Assembly: GCA_024400305.1 (NCBI GenBank)
Contig: JAKSMX010000021.1
Location: forward strand, 1 to 47,798
From: Bacteroidales bacterium
GTDB lineage: Bacteria > Bacteroidota > Bacteroidia > Bacteroidales > F082
Direction of reading: 5' to 3'
DNA: 47,798 bases
Program-made: the position numbers and the translations under genes
Shown: piece by piece, positions 24,031-34,016 of the stretch
Position numbering within the stretch: position 1 is the first letter of the stretch
Layout: each line of letters opens with the position of its first letter
Notes under the pieces: model-generated
What the model was told of the DNA's origin: nothing
Database searches by the model: none
The model's input: only the letters and a program-made list of their open reading frames with translations

Positions 24031-26364
24031 ATGAAAAAACGCATACTCTTAATATTATATTTTGCTTTATTTGCTTTGACGGAAATAAAAGCCCAGCAAC
24101 CAGGTGTTTTCGGAGTCGTCAAAGATGTTGACACTCATGAACTTATGATTGGCGTGGCTGTTCATATCGACTCACTGCAAATTGGGACAACGACCAACGA
24201 AAACGGTTACTACGAGTTGCAACTGAACGCAGGAAAACACAAGATCAGGTATTCGTTTTTAGGTTATCACTTGTTTGAGCAGACTGTTACTGTTGAAAAA
24301 TCGCGGAAGAGAATCAACGTTGAACTGAAAATGGAGAGCCAGCTCCTTGAAAACGTGATTGTCACGAGCAAGAAAAAAGACGCCAACGTCCGCGAGCTTG
24401 CCATGAGCGTCCAGAAGCTGGAGATGGTGAAAATAAGGAAGATACCGGCGATGATGGGCGAAGTTGACGTGATAAAGGCTATACAGCTTCTTCCCGGAGT
24501 ACACGCCGCGAGCGAAGGTTCTTCCGGTTTCAGCGTACGCGGCGGCTCGCCCGACCAGAACCTCATCACCTTAGACGACGCGCCGGTTTACAACGCATCG
24601 CATTTCCTTGGTTTCCTTTCGATTTTCAACAACGATGCCGTGAAAGACGCCACCTTATTCAAAGGTGACATACCGGCGAACTACGACAGCCGCCTCTCAT
24701 CGGTGCTCGACATCAAGACCATCGACGAGATTCCAGACAGGTTCACCATGACCGGCGGCATCGGCATCCTCACAAGCCGAATAATGCTCAATATGCCTTT
24801 CAACAAGCAGCGTACATCCGTAATGCTCGCAGGCAGAATAACTTACGGCGGAATTATCGCAACAGCAATGTTGAAAAACCTGACACAAACTTATCTATAT
24901 TTCTACGACATCAACGGAAAAATCACCCATGTTTTCAACAAGAACAACAGGATTTACCTTTCAGTTTACAACGGATACGACTTGGTGTGGATGAAAAACC
25001 TCTTTGGACTTGGATACGGCAACACCAGCGTCACCACGCGCTGGAATCATATTTTCAACGACAAACTGACTTCAAACCTGTCGTTGCTTTACACGAAATA
25101 CAAATACGACATAGATGTCATGGCCAATCCTTACGATTTCAGCGTCAACGCAGGTATCACCGACTTCTCCCTGAAATACGATTTTACATGGCTCATGAAC
25201 TCGAAAATGACCGCAAAGTTCGGATTATCATCGACTTACCATCAGTATCTTATAGGAGAAATGGAAGACAGAACCGGTGTCGCCGCGACATACGCGGAAA
25301 TAAATACAGATGAAAGACTGAACAGAAAAGCCTTGGAATCGGCACTGTATTTCACAACTGAACACAAGATAACTCCTTTATTTTCATTACGTTATGGATT
25401 AAGACTTACAATGTTCAACAATATCGGGGCAGAGACGCTTTACCTTTTTAATGAAAATCACAAATGGGTTGACTCCGCCGTTTATAAAAAAGGTGAGATT
25501 TTCCATACGGAAGCGCACCTTGAGCCGAGAATTGCGGCGATTTATCAGATTGGAGCCACTTCATCAATCAAGGCATCTTATTCAAGGACAGTGCAATACG
25601 CTCAGTTGGCGACGAACTCGACAGGCGGATTGCCGTTTGACGTATGGTTTCCCACAAGCCCGAATATCAAGCCGCAGAAATGCGACCAGTTCGCCGCCGG
25701 TTATTTCAGGAATTTCAGAGGCAACGACATCGAGACTTCCGTTGAGTTATTCTACAAAAACCTCACCGATGTCATTGACTTCGCCGACGACGCGTTTTTC
25801 TACGGCAACGCTTTGATCGACGGCGAGGCGAGAACCGGGAAAGGACGCGCCTACGGGGTCGAATTTCTCGTCAGGAAAAACTACGGCAAGTTTACCGGCT
25901 GGATTTCATACACTTACAGCCGCTCGTTCCGCACCGTCAAAGGCATCAGCCATGACGAGGAATACAGGTCGCCCTACGACCGCCCGCACAACATCAGCAT
26001 CGTGCTGAACTACGCATTCAACGACAGGTTCGACATCTCGGCAAACTGGGTTTACAACACAGGCCAGCCGGTGACGCTTCCTTACGGAAAATATACCGTC
26101 GATGGGGTGACATATTCTGTTTACAACGGCTACAGAAACCAAAGCAGATACCCTGATTATCACAGACTTGACCTCTCCGCCAACCTGAAATGCAAACCAC
26201 GTAAACGCTGGCAGGGCGAATGGAGTTTCTCGGTCTATAACGCTTACGCCCGCCACAACACCTGGGCGATAATCTTCTCAAGCGGCGAAAACAACGACAT
26301 AAAGACAGAAAGCATGTATCTGTTTTCAGTAGTGCCGTCTGTGACTTACAACTTTAAATTTTAA
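24031..26364 (+). CDS. TonB-dependent outer-membrane receptor
   Basis: This 777-residue protein has a signal peptide (MKKRILLILYFALFALTEIKAQ), a carboxypeptidase-regulatory-like domain (residues 25-112: GVFGVVKDVDTHELMIGV, LGYHLFEQTVTV), a plug with IQLLPGVHAASEGSSGFSVRGG (as two adjoining blocks, about 150-172) and a long beta-barrel ending in an aromatic residue (NFKF). It is shorter than SusC proteins and has no SusD partner. The following gene is a DUF4249 lipoprotein two bases away, a common pair in Bacteroidota. The ligand is unknown; import of a chelate or small polymer is typical. Confidence 0.93.
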   Translation: MKKRILLILYFALFALTEIKAQQPGVFGVVKDVDTHELMIGVAVHIDSLQIGTTTNENGYYELQLNAGKHKIRYSFLGYHLFEQTVTVEKSRKRINVELKMESQLLENVIVTSKKKDANVRELAMSVQKLEMVKIRKIPAMMGEVDVIKAIQLLPGVHAASEGSSGFSVRGGSPDQNLITLDDAPVYNASHFLGFLSIFNNDAVKDATLFKGDIPANYDSRLSSVLDIKTIDEIPDRFTMTGGIGILTSRIMLNMPFNKQRTSVMLAGRITYGGIIATAMLKNLTQTYLYFYDINGKITHVFNKNNRIYLSVYNGYDLVWMKNLFGLGYGNTSVTTRWNHIFNDKLTSNLSLLYTKYKYDIDVMANPYDFSVNAGITDFSLKYDFTWLMNSKMTAKFGLSSTYHQYLIGEMEDRTGVAATYAEINTDERLNRKALESALYFTTEHKITPLFSLRYGLRLTMFNNIGAETLYLFNENHKWVDSAVYKKGEIFHTEAHLEPRIAAIYQIGATSSIKASYSRTVQYAQLATNSTGGLPFDVWFPTSPNIKPQKCDQFAAGYFRNFRGNDIETSVELFYKNLTDVIDFADDAFFYGNALIDGEARTGKGRAYGVEFLVRKNYGKFTGWISYTYSRSFRTVKGISHDEEYRSPYDRPHNISIVLNYAFNDRFDISANWVYNTGQPVTLPYGKYTVDGVTYSVYNGYRNQSRYPDYHRLDLSANLKCKPRKRWQGEWSFSVYNAYARHNTWAIIFSSGENNDIKTESMYLFSVVPSVTYNFKF

Positions 26365-26366
26365 AA

Positions 26367-27263
26367 ATGAAAAAGATGAAGAAACACATATTAATAATAG
26401 GTATAATTCTTCTCGGATTAACGTCATGCACAGAGAAGATTGACATCAAACCAGTTGAAGGAGAACAACTTATAGGCATTTACGGTTCAATAACCGATGA
26501 GTTTAAGAACCATAAAATCACATTGAGCAGGACGATGCAGTTTTACGAAGAAGGCGAGCCGGAAATGGTGTCTGACGCAACGATTTTCGTTCACGACGGC
26601 ATCGACACGATTCGGTACGAGGAAACAGAAGAGAAAGGAGTTTACCAAACCGTGACGGAATTTGCGGGTGTCTCAAACCACACCTATCATTTGTCAGTTG
26701 ACCTCCCCGAATACGAGGGCGGCGGTCATTATTTTGCGCGAAGCACAATGCTTCCGAACATCGAAAACATTGATTCTATTGTAATTAAGCAATATCAGGT
26801 TGCGAATTTGATCTTCAACAACGTGCTCGGACTTTATCCATATTTTCAATCCATAAACGACAATGATATTTATTACATGGTCAAAGTAGCTGTAAATGAC
26901 AGCATTGCGGGTGGCGAAAAAATCACGAATTGCGGAATTTACAACCTCGGCGGCATGTCGGGCTGGTATGTGAACGGAGAATTGATGGCGAAACTTGCAG
27001 GCGAGATTCCGGTCTGGAGCTTCGCCGACGAAGGAGGCAGCAGCGACAGCCTCAAAATCCTTCATCACGGAGACACCGTAAGGCTTGATTTATCTGTAAT
27101 CTCATCAGGATATGCCAATTATGTCTCCGACATTTCATCAAGCAACGGAAGCAATCCAATGCTCGGAACGCCGTCAAATGTATGTACAAATATCGGTCCT
27201 GACGGCAAGGCGGTCGGCTATTTTTATACCGCCGCAACAAAAAATAAGACAATAATTTATTGA
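26367..27263 (+). CDS. DUF4249 lipoprotein
   Basis: This 298-residue protein has a lipoprotein signal (ILIIGIILLGLTSC, Cys at about 20) and a DUF4249 layout: an N-terminal Ig-like strand region with EGEQLIGIYGSITDE, then HKITLSRTMQF and VSDATIFVHDGID, VYQTVTEFAGVSNHTYHLSV, and a C-terminal part NPMLGTPSNVCTNI followed by AVGYFYTAA. It begins two bases after the receptor and is surely cotranscribed. It probably sits on the outer membrane as the receptor's partner, a SusD-like role by analogy only. Confidence 0.88.
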   Translation: MKKMKKHILIIGIILLGLTSCTEKIDIKPVEGEQLIGIYGSITDEFKNHKITLSRTMQFYEEGEPEMVSDATIFVHDGIDTIRYEETEEKGVYQTVTEFAGVSNHTYHLSVDLPEYEGGGHYFARSTMLPNIENIDSIVIKQYQVANLIFNNVLGLYPYFQSINDNDIYYMVKVAVNDSIAGGEKITNCGIYNLGGMSGWYVNGELMAKLAGEIPVWSFADEGGSSDSLKILHHGDTVRLDLSVISSGYANYVSDISSSNGSNPMLGTPSNVCTNIGPDGKAVGYFYTAATKNKTIIY

Positions 27264-27303
27264 TTTACAATTTATTACAAATAAATTGATTTTTGTGAAA
27301 ATT

Positions 27304-27337
27304 TTTGTTGCGAGTATTGGAAAAATTTGTAATTTTG
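27304..27337 (+). promoter_or_regulatory. Promoter of tRNA-Tyr
   Basis: TTTGTTG at 27304-27310, 19 bases, then TAATTTTG at 27330-27337, 15 bases before the tRNA. Confidence 0.7.
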
Positions 27338-27352
27338 CACCTGCAAATCCAA

Positions 27353-27434
27353 GGGGGAGTCGCATAGCGGCAATTGCAACAGACTGTAAATCTGTCCTCG
27401 GATGAGTTCGGTGGTTCGAGTCCACCCTCCCCCA
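27353..27434 (+). tRNA. tRNA-Tyr (GTA)
   Basis: 82 bases, class II. Acceptor GGGGGAG with CTCCCCC, anticodon loop CTGTAAA with GTA between CAGA and TCTG, variable arm after CTCGG, discriminator A. Confidence 0.95.
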
Positions 27435-27448
27435 CGAAATGCAACAAG

Positions 27449-27475
27449 AGAACGGTCGCAAGCCGTTCTTTTTTG
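27449..27475 (+). terminator. Terminator after tRNA-Tyr
   Basis: AGAACGG (27449-27455) and CCGTTCT (27463-27469) pair around a 7-base loop and run into six T residues. Confidence 0.85.
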
Positions 27476-27549
27476 TTGAAAAAAACTTTCCATCTTACAC
27501 GATTATTCCAAACATTTTGATTACTTTTGCATACTAAAATATTTTTATC

Positions 27550-28803
27550 ATGGCAAAGAAATTAAACCCGGAAGACTATTCCCTTCCATTGGAAAAATCT
27601 CTCAGTGAACAGATTTACAACGCATTACAAGGAAACATCGTTGAACAGATAGCAAAGATTGCGAAAGTTCAAAACCCGATAAACGATTACAGAAGCATAC
27701 TCGAAGGCCACAGTTTCAAGGTCGAAGAAGGCACACTTCCTCATTATTACAACATGTTTCACGAAATCAAGGAGAAACTTTGTTTTGAAGGCGACATCGA
27801 TTTTTACATCACCGGCGATTCAAGCGTCAACGCCTTCTCAATTTGTTCGATGAATCCAGATGAACCTAACATCATCAACGTCAACTCATCACTCATAGAA
27901 CTCATGACTGACAACGAGTTACGTTTTGTCGTCGGGCATGAGATGGGACATTTGATCAACGGAAACACCAAGCTCACACGCCTCATCAACTTCGTCTATC
28001 CCGGCGACGCGGAAGCACCTGTCACGCTTCAATATAAAATCAGGCTTTGGGGGCAGCTCAACGAACTCATCGCCGACCGTTACGGTTTCCTCGCGATGCC
28101 CGACATAAACGTCTGTATCTCAGCGTTTTTCAAGATGGCTTCCGGTCTCGATTTCGAGAAGATGAAGGTCAACATCGACAAATTCATCGAAGAGAACAGA
28201 AAACGCCTCGACTTCTTCCGCAACGACAAAGGCCTGAACTTCGACGTGCATCCTGTCAACCCGATAAGAGTTGAAGCATTATATGATTTCTCAAGAAGTG
28301 TGTTTTTCAAGAAATGCGGGACATCACGCAAGAAACTGCAAGAAGAAATGGACGATTTGATTTCCATCTTGTTGAGAGTCAGGAATTCAGAACTCGACTC
28401 GCACATGGCCGACTTCATCGCCTCGGCAGGTTTGATGATGGCGACATCCGACGAAGGCGCGACAAACGAAGAGATTGAGGTCATCCTTGAAGAACTTTCA
28501 GCGACGAAGATTTTCCCGATGGACTTCCTCGAAAAAGTCTCAACGATGAATCCAAATGAAATCAGCAAGATGTTCTCTGATTCGGTGAACAAAATCATGG
28601 AAATCAACCCGAACCTGCGCGAAGCAATGTTCCTTTACCTGATTTCAATCGTAATGGCCGACAAGGAAATCAACGGTGACGAAATCAATTTCCTTCTGAA
28701 CATCGGCGAGCAGGCACTCGGTTATTCGCAAATGGAAGCCGCAAACATTCTCCTTGCCGTAATTCAAAGACATTACACTCCGAGGATGACAGACCTTTAT
28801 TAA
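27550..28803 (+). CDS. M48-family zinc peptidase with TerB-like C-terminal region
   Basis: This 417-residue protein has the zinc motif HEMGH at 130-134 (FVVGHEMGHLINGN) and a third-ligand region NELIADRYGFLA. There is no signal peptide or membrane helix, unlike HtpX, so it is cytoplasmic or peripheral. The last 90 residues (LREAMFLYLISIVMADKEIN, then GDEINFLLNIGEQALGYSQ) resemble the helical TerB domain with its acidic metal-binding DxxxxxxE pattern. A -7 box TACTTTTG lies at 27522-27529. The substrate is unknown; a role in stress protein turnover is a guess from the family. Confidence 0.8.
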   Translation: MAKKLNPEDYSLPLEKSLSEQIYNALQGNIVEQIAKIAKVQNPINDYRSILEGHSFKVEEGTLPHYYNMFHEIKEKLCFEGDIDFYITGDSSVNAFSICSMNPDEPNIINVNSSLIELMTDNELRFVVGHEMGHLINGNTKLTRLINFVYPGDAEAPVTLQYKIRLWGQLNELIADRYGFLAMPDINVCISAFFKMASGLDFEKMKVNIDKFIEENRKRLDFFRNDKGLNFDVHPVNPIRVEALYDFSRSVFFKKCGTSRKKLQEEMDDLISILLRVRNSELDSHMADFIASAGLMMATSDEGATNEEIEVILEELSATKIFPMDFLEKVSTMNPNEISKMFSDSVNKIMEINPNLREAMFLYLISIVMADKEINGDEINFLLNIGEQALGYSQMEAANILLAVIQRHYTPRMTDLY

Positions 28804-29001
28804 TTAGGCAAGAAACGTTCAAAACACACGCATTATCGAGCTGTAAAATTGACTAATTACAGAAAGGTTTTCGTGGTTTTGGAATTGAAAACAGCATCAC
28901 AAGTCGGTGTTTTAGCACATAATTGAGCAATTGGATTCGGTTGACAGCTTATATCTATCTGATTCTCAAACAAATAAATTAAAGAAAAATATTTTTGATT
29001 T

Positions 29002-29035
29002 TTTGCTTGACAAATCCAAAAAAGATGTATCTTTG
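29002..29035 (+). promoter_or_regulatory. Promoter of tRNA-Arg(ACG)
   Basis: TTTGCTTG at 29002-29009 and TATCTTTG at 29028-29035, 18 bases from the second TTG, about 36 bases before the tRNA. Confidence 0.65.
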
Positions 29036-29071
29036 CAGCGTCAAACACGAAGGGAACGTGAAAGACAAATT

Positions 29072-29145
29072 GGACTAGTAGCTCAATTGGATAGAGTCCC
29101 TGACTACGGATCAGGCGGTTGTGGGTTCGACTCCCGCCTAGTTCA
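29072..29145 (+). tRNA. tRNA-Arg (ACG)
   Basis: 74 bases. Acceptor GGACTAG with CTAGTTC, anticodon loop CTACGGA with ACG (A34 normally edited to inosine), T arm TGGGTTCGACTCCC, discriminator A. Confidence 0.95.
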
Positions 29146-29147
29146 CG

Positions 29148-29178
29148 AAAGGCAACGAATTAAGGTCGTTGCCTTTTT
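29148..29178 (+). terminator. Terminator after tRNA-Arg(ACG)
   Basis: An 11-bp perfect stem (29148-29158 with 29166-29176, AAAGGCAACGA) ends in TTTTT. It lies in the leader just before mnmE. Confidence 0.85.
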
Positions 29179-29199
29179 CATTTTAAAATGTCATAAAAA

Positions 29200-30612
29200 A
29201 TGGGAATTTACGTCAACGACACAATATGCGCAGTCTCGACGGCATCCGGAATGGGTGCCATCGCTGTCATAAGAATCTCCGGCGAGAGAAGTCACGAAAT
29301 AACACTTTCTGTTTTCAGAAAGAAGACTGGCGCATTGAATATCAACGATATAAAAGCTTACAAAGCGTATTTCGGCGAGATTTTCGACCCGAAATCAGAA
29401 AACAACGCCATGGTTGACGAAGTGCTTGTGACGTTTTTCAAAAATCCCCACTCCTACACTGGCGAAGACTCCGTTGAAATAAGCTGCCACGGCTCTGTTT
29501 ACGTGCAACAAAAAATCCTTGAACTCCTTGTAAACCAAGGCGCGCGCCTTGCCAGGCCGGGAGAGTTTTCAAAACGCGCCTTCATCAACGGGAAACTCGA
29601 CCTCACACAGGCCGAGGCCGTAGCCGACCTGATTTCATCGCAAAACGAGGCGTCGCACCGGATAGCCGTCAACCAGCTCAAAGGCGGATTCTCGAAAGAA
29701 CTGAAAGAGCTTCGCGCAAAGCTCCTCGACCTCACCTCGCTCCTTGAACTCGAACTCGACTTCTCGGAAGAGGACGTGGAGTTCGCCGACCGCACACAGC
29801 TGCACCAGATACTCGACGAATCACTCAATCACATCGGCAAGCTGACCGACTCCTTCAAGTTGGGCAACGCCATAAAGAACGGCATCCCCGTGGCCATCGT
29901 CGGCGAGACCAACGCCGGAAAAAGCACGTTGCTGAACGCCATCTTGGGCGAGGAACGCGCCATCGTCTCCGACATCGCCGGAACCACGCGTGACACCATT
30001 GAAGAGACTTTCAACATAAACGGGACGCTTTACCGTTTCATCGACACCGCCGGCATCCGCGAGACGACAGAGACAATCGAAAAAATCGGAATCGAGCGCA
30101 CCTTCCGCAAAATCTCCGAAGCCGACATCATACTTGGCGTGCTCGACCTCACCGAAAACTACGAAAACGTCTGCAAGTCGGCGGATCTGATAATCTCAAA
30201 AATCGATTCGCGGAAGCAGACATTATTGCTGGTCGGCAACAAACGCGATTTAGCCGGCTCCTTCCCCATCGCCAAGTTGCAAGAATCGTACAATAGCATC
30301 CCGTTTGCTTTCATTTCCGCAAAAGACACGACCGACATCGAAACACTGAAATCTCTGATTATCAACCATAGTGACATTCATAAGGTGACATCAAACGAAG
30401 CTCTGGTAACCAACGCGCGTCATTATGAGGCATTGGTTCATGCGGCGCAAAGTCTGCGCCAAGTCAGCGGCGGCATGGACATGAACCTGTCTGCCGACCT
30501 CTTGGCGGAGGACTTGAAGCAAGGACTTTATCATCTCGGCAGCATCACCGGCGAAGTGACGAACAACGAAGTGCTCGGGAATATTTTCGGGAGGTTTTGC
30601 GTGGGGAAATAG
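29200..30612 (+). CDS. mnmE: tRNA modification GTPase MnmE
   Basis: This 470-residue protein is full length. The N-terminal folate-binding domain has TICAVSTASGMGAIAVIRISG (as two adjoining blocks) and the PGEFSKRAFINGKLDLTQAEA stretch near 110-130. The G domain has the P-loop VGETNAGKSTLLN (about 230-242), GTTRD, DTAG and GNKRD. The C-terminus is FGRFCVGK with the conserved Cys of the FC[IV]GK motif. With MnmG it makes the 5-substituted uridine at position 34 of certain tRNAs. The start fits closely behind the tRNA-Arg terminator, and an IS remnant follows its stop. Confidence 0.97.
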   Translation: MGIYVNDTICAVSTASGMGAIAVIRISGERSHEITLSVFRKKTGALNINDIKAYKAYFGEIFDPKSENNAMVDEVLVTFFKNPHSYTGEDSVEISCHGSVYVQQKILELLVNQGARLARPGEFSKRAFINGKLDLTQAEAVADLISSQNEASHRIAVNQLKGGFSKELKELRAKLLDLTSLLELELDFSEEDVEFADRTQLHQILDESLNHIGKLTDSFKLGNAIKNGIPVAIVGETNAGKSTLLNAILGEERAIVSDIAGTTRDTIEETFNINGTLYRFIDTAGIRETTETIEKIGIERTFRKISEADIILGVLDLTENYENVCKSADLIISKIDSRKQTLLLVGNKRDLAGSFPIAKLQESYNSIPFAFISAKDTTDIETLKSLIINHSDIHKVTSNEALVTNARHYEALVHAAQSLRQVSGGMDMNLSADLLAEDLKQGLYHLGSITGEVTNNEVLGNIFGRFCVGK

Positions 30613-30657
30613 CCATTCTCCTCTTCCTGACATCCACCACAAACCGACACGTAAAAA

Positions 30658-30720
30658 CAGCAGGGCTTTACCACCTCAACTTTACAACAAAATGGTCTAA
30701 AGGAATGGGTGCATTATAGT
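30658..30720 (+). mobile_element. Solo IS3 right end
   Basis: CAGCAGGG, ACAACAAAATGGTCTAAAG and TGCATTATAG in order match the right end of the IS3 element at 9449-9508. No transposase remains. It lies between mnmE and the end of the defence operon, marking the left edge of that island. Confidence 0.8.
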
Positions 30721-30789
30721 ATTTTCTGATGTTTGGTTGTATATATTCCATCTTTTAAAATAACGTCTTTATTTATAAATCAATCGATT

Positions 30790-33700
30790 TCAATCTTTTA
30801 GAATGTTTTTCATCATAACATCCATATAGCTCGAATCCTTTTGGAACAACACATGACTTTCTGTAAATTTTTCCCTCACTCCTTCTGTCCAGAAACTCAC
30901 CTCTTCGTAATCAGTATTGCTCACAATATAGCTATCCAATATGATGTTGACATCGTCAAGAGTTGGCTCCACTTCTGACTTTAAGAGGTTGTAAAGCTGA
31001 ATTTTCGGGTCACTCAATCCTTTTAGGTTTCTTATTCCCTTTGGGTCAATGAAAGTTACATGTTGTTTTTCGCCGTCGTTCACCCACAGGATGAAATCGG
31101 GGTAGAAGTTGCTGGCCTCGAAGAAACCTATGCCTTTACGGCTTTCGTTGCGCAGCAGATACACTTCCTTGCCTTTAAGAACATCATCTTTATGCGCTTC
31201 GTAGTATTTCCTGACATACTCAACAAATGTGGATTCTCCTACGTTCAGTGCAACTGGCGAAATCTTGATGAGTGGCTCGTTGGTGTACTGGTCCTGAAGT
31301 ATTTTTCTTCCATTCGAATCTTTGTCACGAAGGCAAAGCAGAGGATAGTAAAGATGACGGTCGAAGCGCAAGGCGTGAATCCAACTGCTGTAAATGCTGA
31401 AATCGCGCTCCAAATTGCCCGAAATAATCTGTTCCCTTAGTTCGCGGAGCTTTTCAATCCACTCATTCTTGTCTTTCCTGACTTCTACGGTGTATTCCTC
31501 AAAGAAATTCGGGTCGTTGGCATCGATATATACCGATTCCATGAACTGGGCTTCCCATTTGCCTTTGCTGCGCTTATAAGCTCTGTCGATATATGCTCTC
31601 AGCAGTGCAATGGTAATTTCCTCCCATCGTGCCACATCTCGTCCGAAGTCATTAAATTCAAGGTCGGCTTTTTGAATGGTCAACTCATACCATGAAGGGT
31701 TCGCCATAAGATGCTGCAGCAGTTCAAGGCTCAGTTCCATGTTGTACCAGCTTCGCTCATTCTTCATCCGCTGGAGATTGAAATAAACCTTATTCCAATC
31801 AATTAAGGTCAAATGCTCCGAGGTGAGTTCGCCCGCATGGGCATCGACGGCTGTCTCCACCTTTGCCCCACGGCTATAAAGCGCTTCAACCTTAGGCGTC
31901 CAGTCAATTTTCACGCTGATGCTGTCAATAACATCCAAAGGATGAACCACAACCGATTTCTTGAAGTCGTATCCCTCTTTCAGGCGCACCACCTTGAGTT
32001 TGGTCTCACCCAAGAGATTGACGGTCGGTATCTGTATGGTTTCATACACTTCTTCGTTGGCCGGCAGACCCTCGTCTTCCAAATACTTGCGGAATGTGTC
32101 CATGTAATCGGCACGCACACCGAAGATGTTCAGCGTTTCAATGTCACGCAATCCTCTTGGCAGGTTGCCAGGGTTGAAACTGCTGTCTAACTTCGAACTG
32201 CGTTTCAGCGAATATTGGAACCCTTTCAAGCGCACGCCTCGGCCAAACAGCTGAATTATTTCAGATCCTTCGGAACGCCCCACATTCATCAGTCCCATTG
32301 CACTCACACGCCACGAACTCCAGCCTTCGTTGAACTTTTTCGAACCAATCAGAATGTTGATGCTTGAGCCTTCATCGTTGATTTTTTGGAACAAGGACAA
32401 ATTGCCGAATTCTTTCGTCTCGCATAGCAGGCCGCTTTCTTCGCAAAGCGACATCAGCTTGCTGCTGTCACCCACATTGATGACACCAAAGTAATCGGCA
32501 TTTCCTATGCGAAGGCCTATCTCTTCATCGCCGCCTTTCTGCTTGTCGATGTGGAGACGGGCATTGGGCACATCGCTATGGAAAATGACTTTCAGAATTT
32601 TGCCGTAGGTTTCACGGGCACGCTTGTCATCCTCATCATGCTTGTATCCCTCCTTCGCCAGCATGAAACTGTTGGCAAAAAGCGAATAGCCATGACTGTT
32701 CCTGATGCCATCATCAGGATCCAGCAGCCGCTTGATGTAACCTGTGAATTCCTCCGGTTTTTCGACAAAAGCCTGAATAAAGAGCAGTATCTGTGTGACA
32801 TCGCTCATCTGTCGTCCTCTGACGCTTTGAACGGCATTCACCGAACCGCCTACGAAAATGCCAAGCGGCCTGGCAATCAGAAAGCGATTTCTGACCAATG
32901 GACTTGCCTCGTATGCCAGGGTCTGTTCATAAAGGCAAAGCAAATAGGCCGTGAGATACATGTTCAGCAATTCCTCATCGTCCCACGAGGCCATGTTCAT
33001 GATGCGGTAATCCTTGCCGTAGCCGTCGTCATAGAAGTAACGGTATGAATAATCGAACAAGGTTGCCTTGCCGTATTCCCTGAGCAAGGCGTTTCTGCTT
33101 TCGCCCGACAAGGCTGCTATGGCCTGTCCGAAGGTGGCCGAGTACTCAAACGAGAAACCTTCTCTTGTCAGCACGTTGCGGTAGCCTTTCCACACTTCGC
33201 CGCCACTTCCTTTGTGGCCTTCGCCAACCAAAACGAGATTGTTGCCCTCGAAGCTCTCGACAGCCACGGTCTTGTCGCCATCGGTTTCCGCCAGCTTGTT
33301 GATGTCGATGACCTCGATGGTGTTTTTGCCGCCAAAGAAACCGCCTTGGCCTTGCTTCGAGAACAGTTCGGCATAGAAGCCCGAAGCTTGCAGATCGTCG
33401 ATGTGTTGGCGGCTCAGCCCCTCATTAGGTGTAAGGATAATGATGCGGTTCAGTTTCTTCGCATGGTGCTTTTCGGCGTAATAAAGATACTGCTTGATGT
33501 TGACATGCATCATCAAGGTTTTGCCCGAACCTGTGGCGCACCAGAAGGCAAGTTTGTTCAGGTCGTCTTCCGTGAAGTCGGGCATGGCGTGCCATGTCTC
33601 GGGACGAAAGTTGAAGTCCTCGGCCAAGAAGCGGTTAATGCCGTCGAGCAGGGCCTGCTTGTCGCTGAAATAACGGTCTAAGTATATTTCCGTAAAGAGT

Positions 33701-34014
33701 AAGGCAAGGTACTGGTAGTATTTCCACTTGATTTTTTCTTCACGGTGTTCGTTGATTTCGCGGGTGTATTGTACGATGTGCCGGTCATACTCGAAAAGCA
33801 TCTCCTCGCTTATCTCGAAACCGGCGAACAGATGAGCCTTCAGTGCGTAGTATATGCGCGAGGTGCCCTCGTCGTCGATACCTTCGAGCGAAGGATCTTT
33901 CAAGTCGGCGCTGAAAGCCTCCAAATCGTTGCACCCGAAGAGTTTCAGCATGTATTTGAAAAGCACCAATGCCTCTTGAAGCTTGGGCGGTTGTTGTCTT
34001 GTCGGTCTTGGCAT
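30790..34014 (-). CDS. Type III Res-like DEAD/DEAH helicase with C-terminal nuclease motif
   Basis: This 1074-residue protein is last in the seven-gene operon. Walker A is ATGSGKT at 160-166, and ILTPNEGLSRQH and EYSATFGQA are further helicase motifs. The motif VI region is QLFGRGVRLKG. The Walker B region reads LVLVGEGHKG with Gly264 where the family has Asp (codon GGC, one base from GAC), so ATP hydrolysis may be impaired. A PD-(D/E)XK-like site lies near the C-terminus: FYPDFILWV then HVTFIDPKG (about 980-1005). Together with the Mod-like methyltransferase it resembles a type III restriction pair, though longer. It starts two bases after partner B. Confidence 0.85.
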   Translation of the reverse strand: MPRPTRQQPPKLQEALVLFKYMLKLFGCNDLEAFSADLKDPSLEGIDDEGTSRIYYALKAHLFAGFEISEEMLFEYDRHIVQYTREINEHREEKIKWKYYQYLALLFTEIYLDRYFSDKQALLDGINRFLAEDFNFRPETWHAMPDFTEDDLNKLAFWCATGSGKTLMMHVNIKQYLYYAEKHHAKKLNRIIILTPNEGLSRQHIDDLQASGFYAELFSKQGQGGFFGGKNTIEVIDINKLAETDGDKTVAVESFEGNNLVLVGEGHKGSGGEVWKGYRNVLTREGFSFEYSATFGQAIAALSGESRNALLREYGKATLFDYSYRYFYDDGYGKDYRIMNMASWDDEELLNMYLTAYLLCLYEQTLAYEASPLVRNRFLIARPLGIFVGGSVNAVQSVRGRQMSDVTQILLFIQAFVEKPEEFTGYIKRLLDPDDGIRNSHGYSLFANSFMLAKEGYKHDEDDKRARETYGKILKVIFHSDVPNARLHIDKQKGGDEEIGLRIGNADYFGVINVGDSSKLMSLCEESGLLCETKEFGNLSLFQKINDEGSSINILIGSKKFNEGWSSWRVSAMGLMNVGRSEGSEIIQLFGRGVRLKGFQYSLKRSSKLDSSFNPGNLPRGLRDIETLNIFGVRADYMDTFRKYLEDEGLPANEEVYETIQIPTVNLLGETKLKVVRLKEGYDFKKSVVVHPLDVIDSISVKIDWTPKVEALYSRGAKVETAVDAHAGELTSEHLTLIDWNKVYFNLQRMKNERSWYNMELSLELLQHLMANPSWYELTIQKADLEFNDFGRDVARWEEITIALLRAYIDRAYKRSKGKWEAQFMESVYIDANDPNFFEEYTVEVRKDKNEWIEKLRELREQIISGNLERDFSIYSSWIHALRFDRHLYYPLLCLRDKDSNGRKILQDQYTNEPLIKISPVALNVGESTFVEYVRKYYEAHKDDVLKGKEVYLLRNESRKGIGFFEASNFYPDFILWVNDGEKQHVTFIDPKGIRNLKGLSDPKIQLYNLLKSEVEPTLDDVNIILDSYIVSNTDYEEVSFWTEGVREKFTESHVLFQKDSSYMDVMMKNILKD

Positions 34015-34016
34015 AA

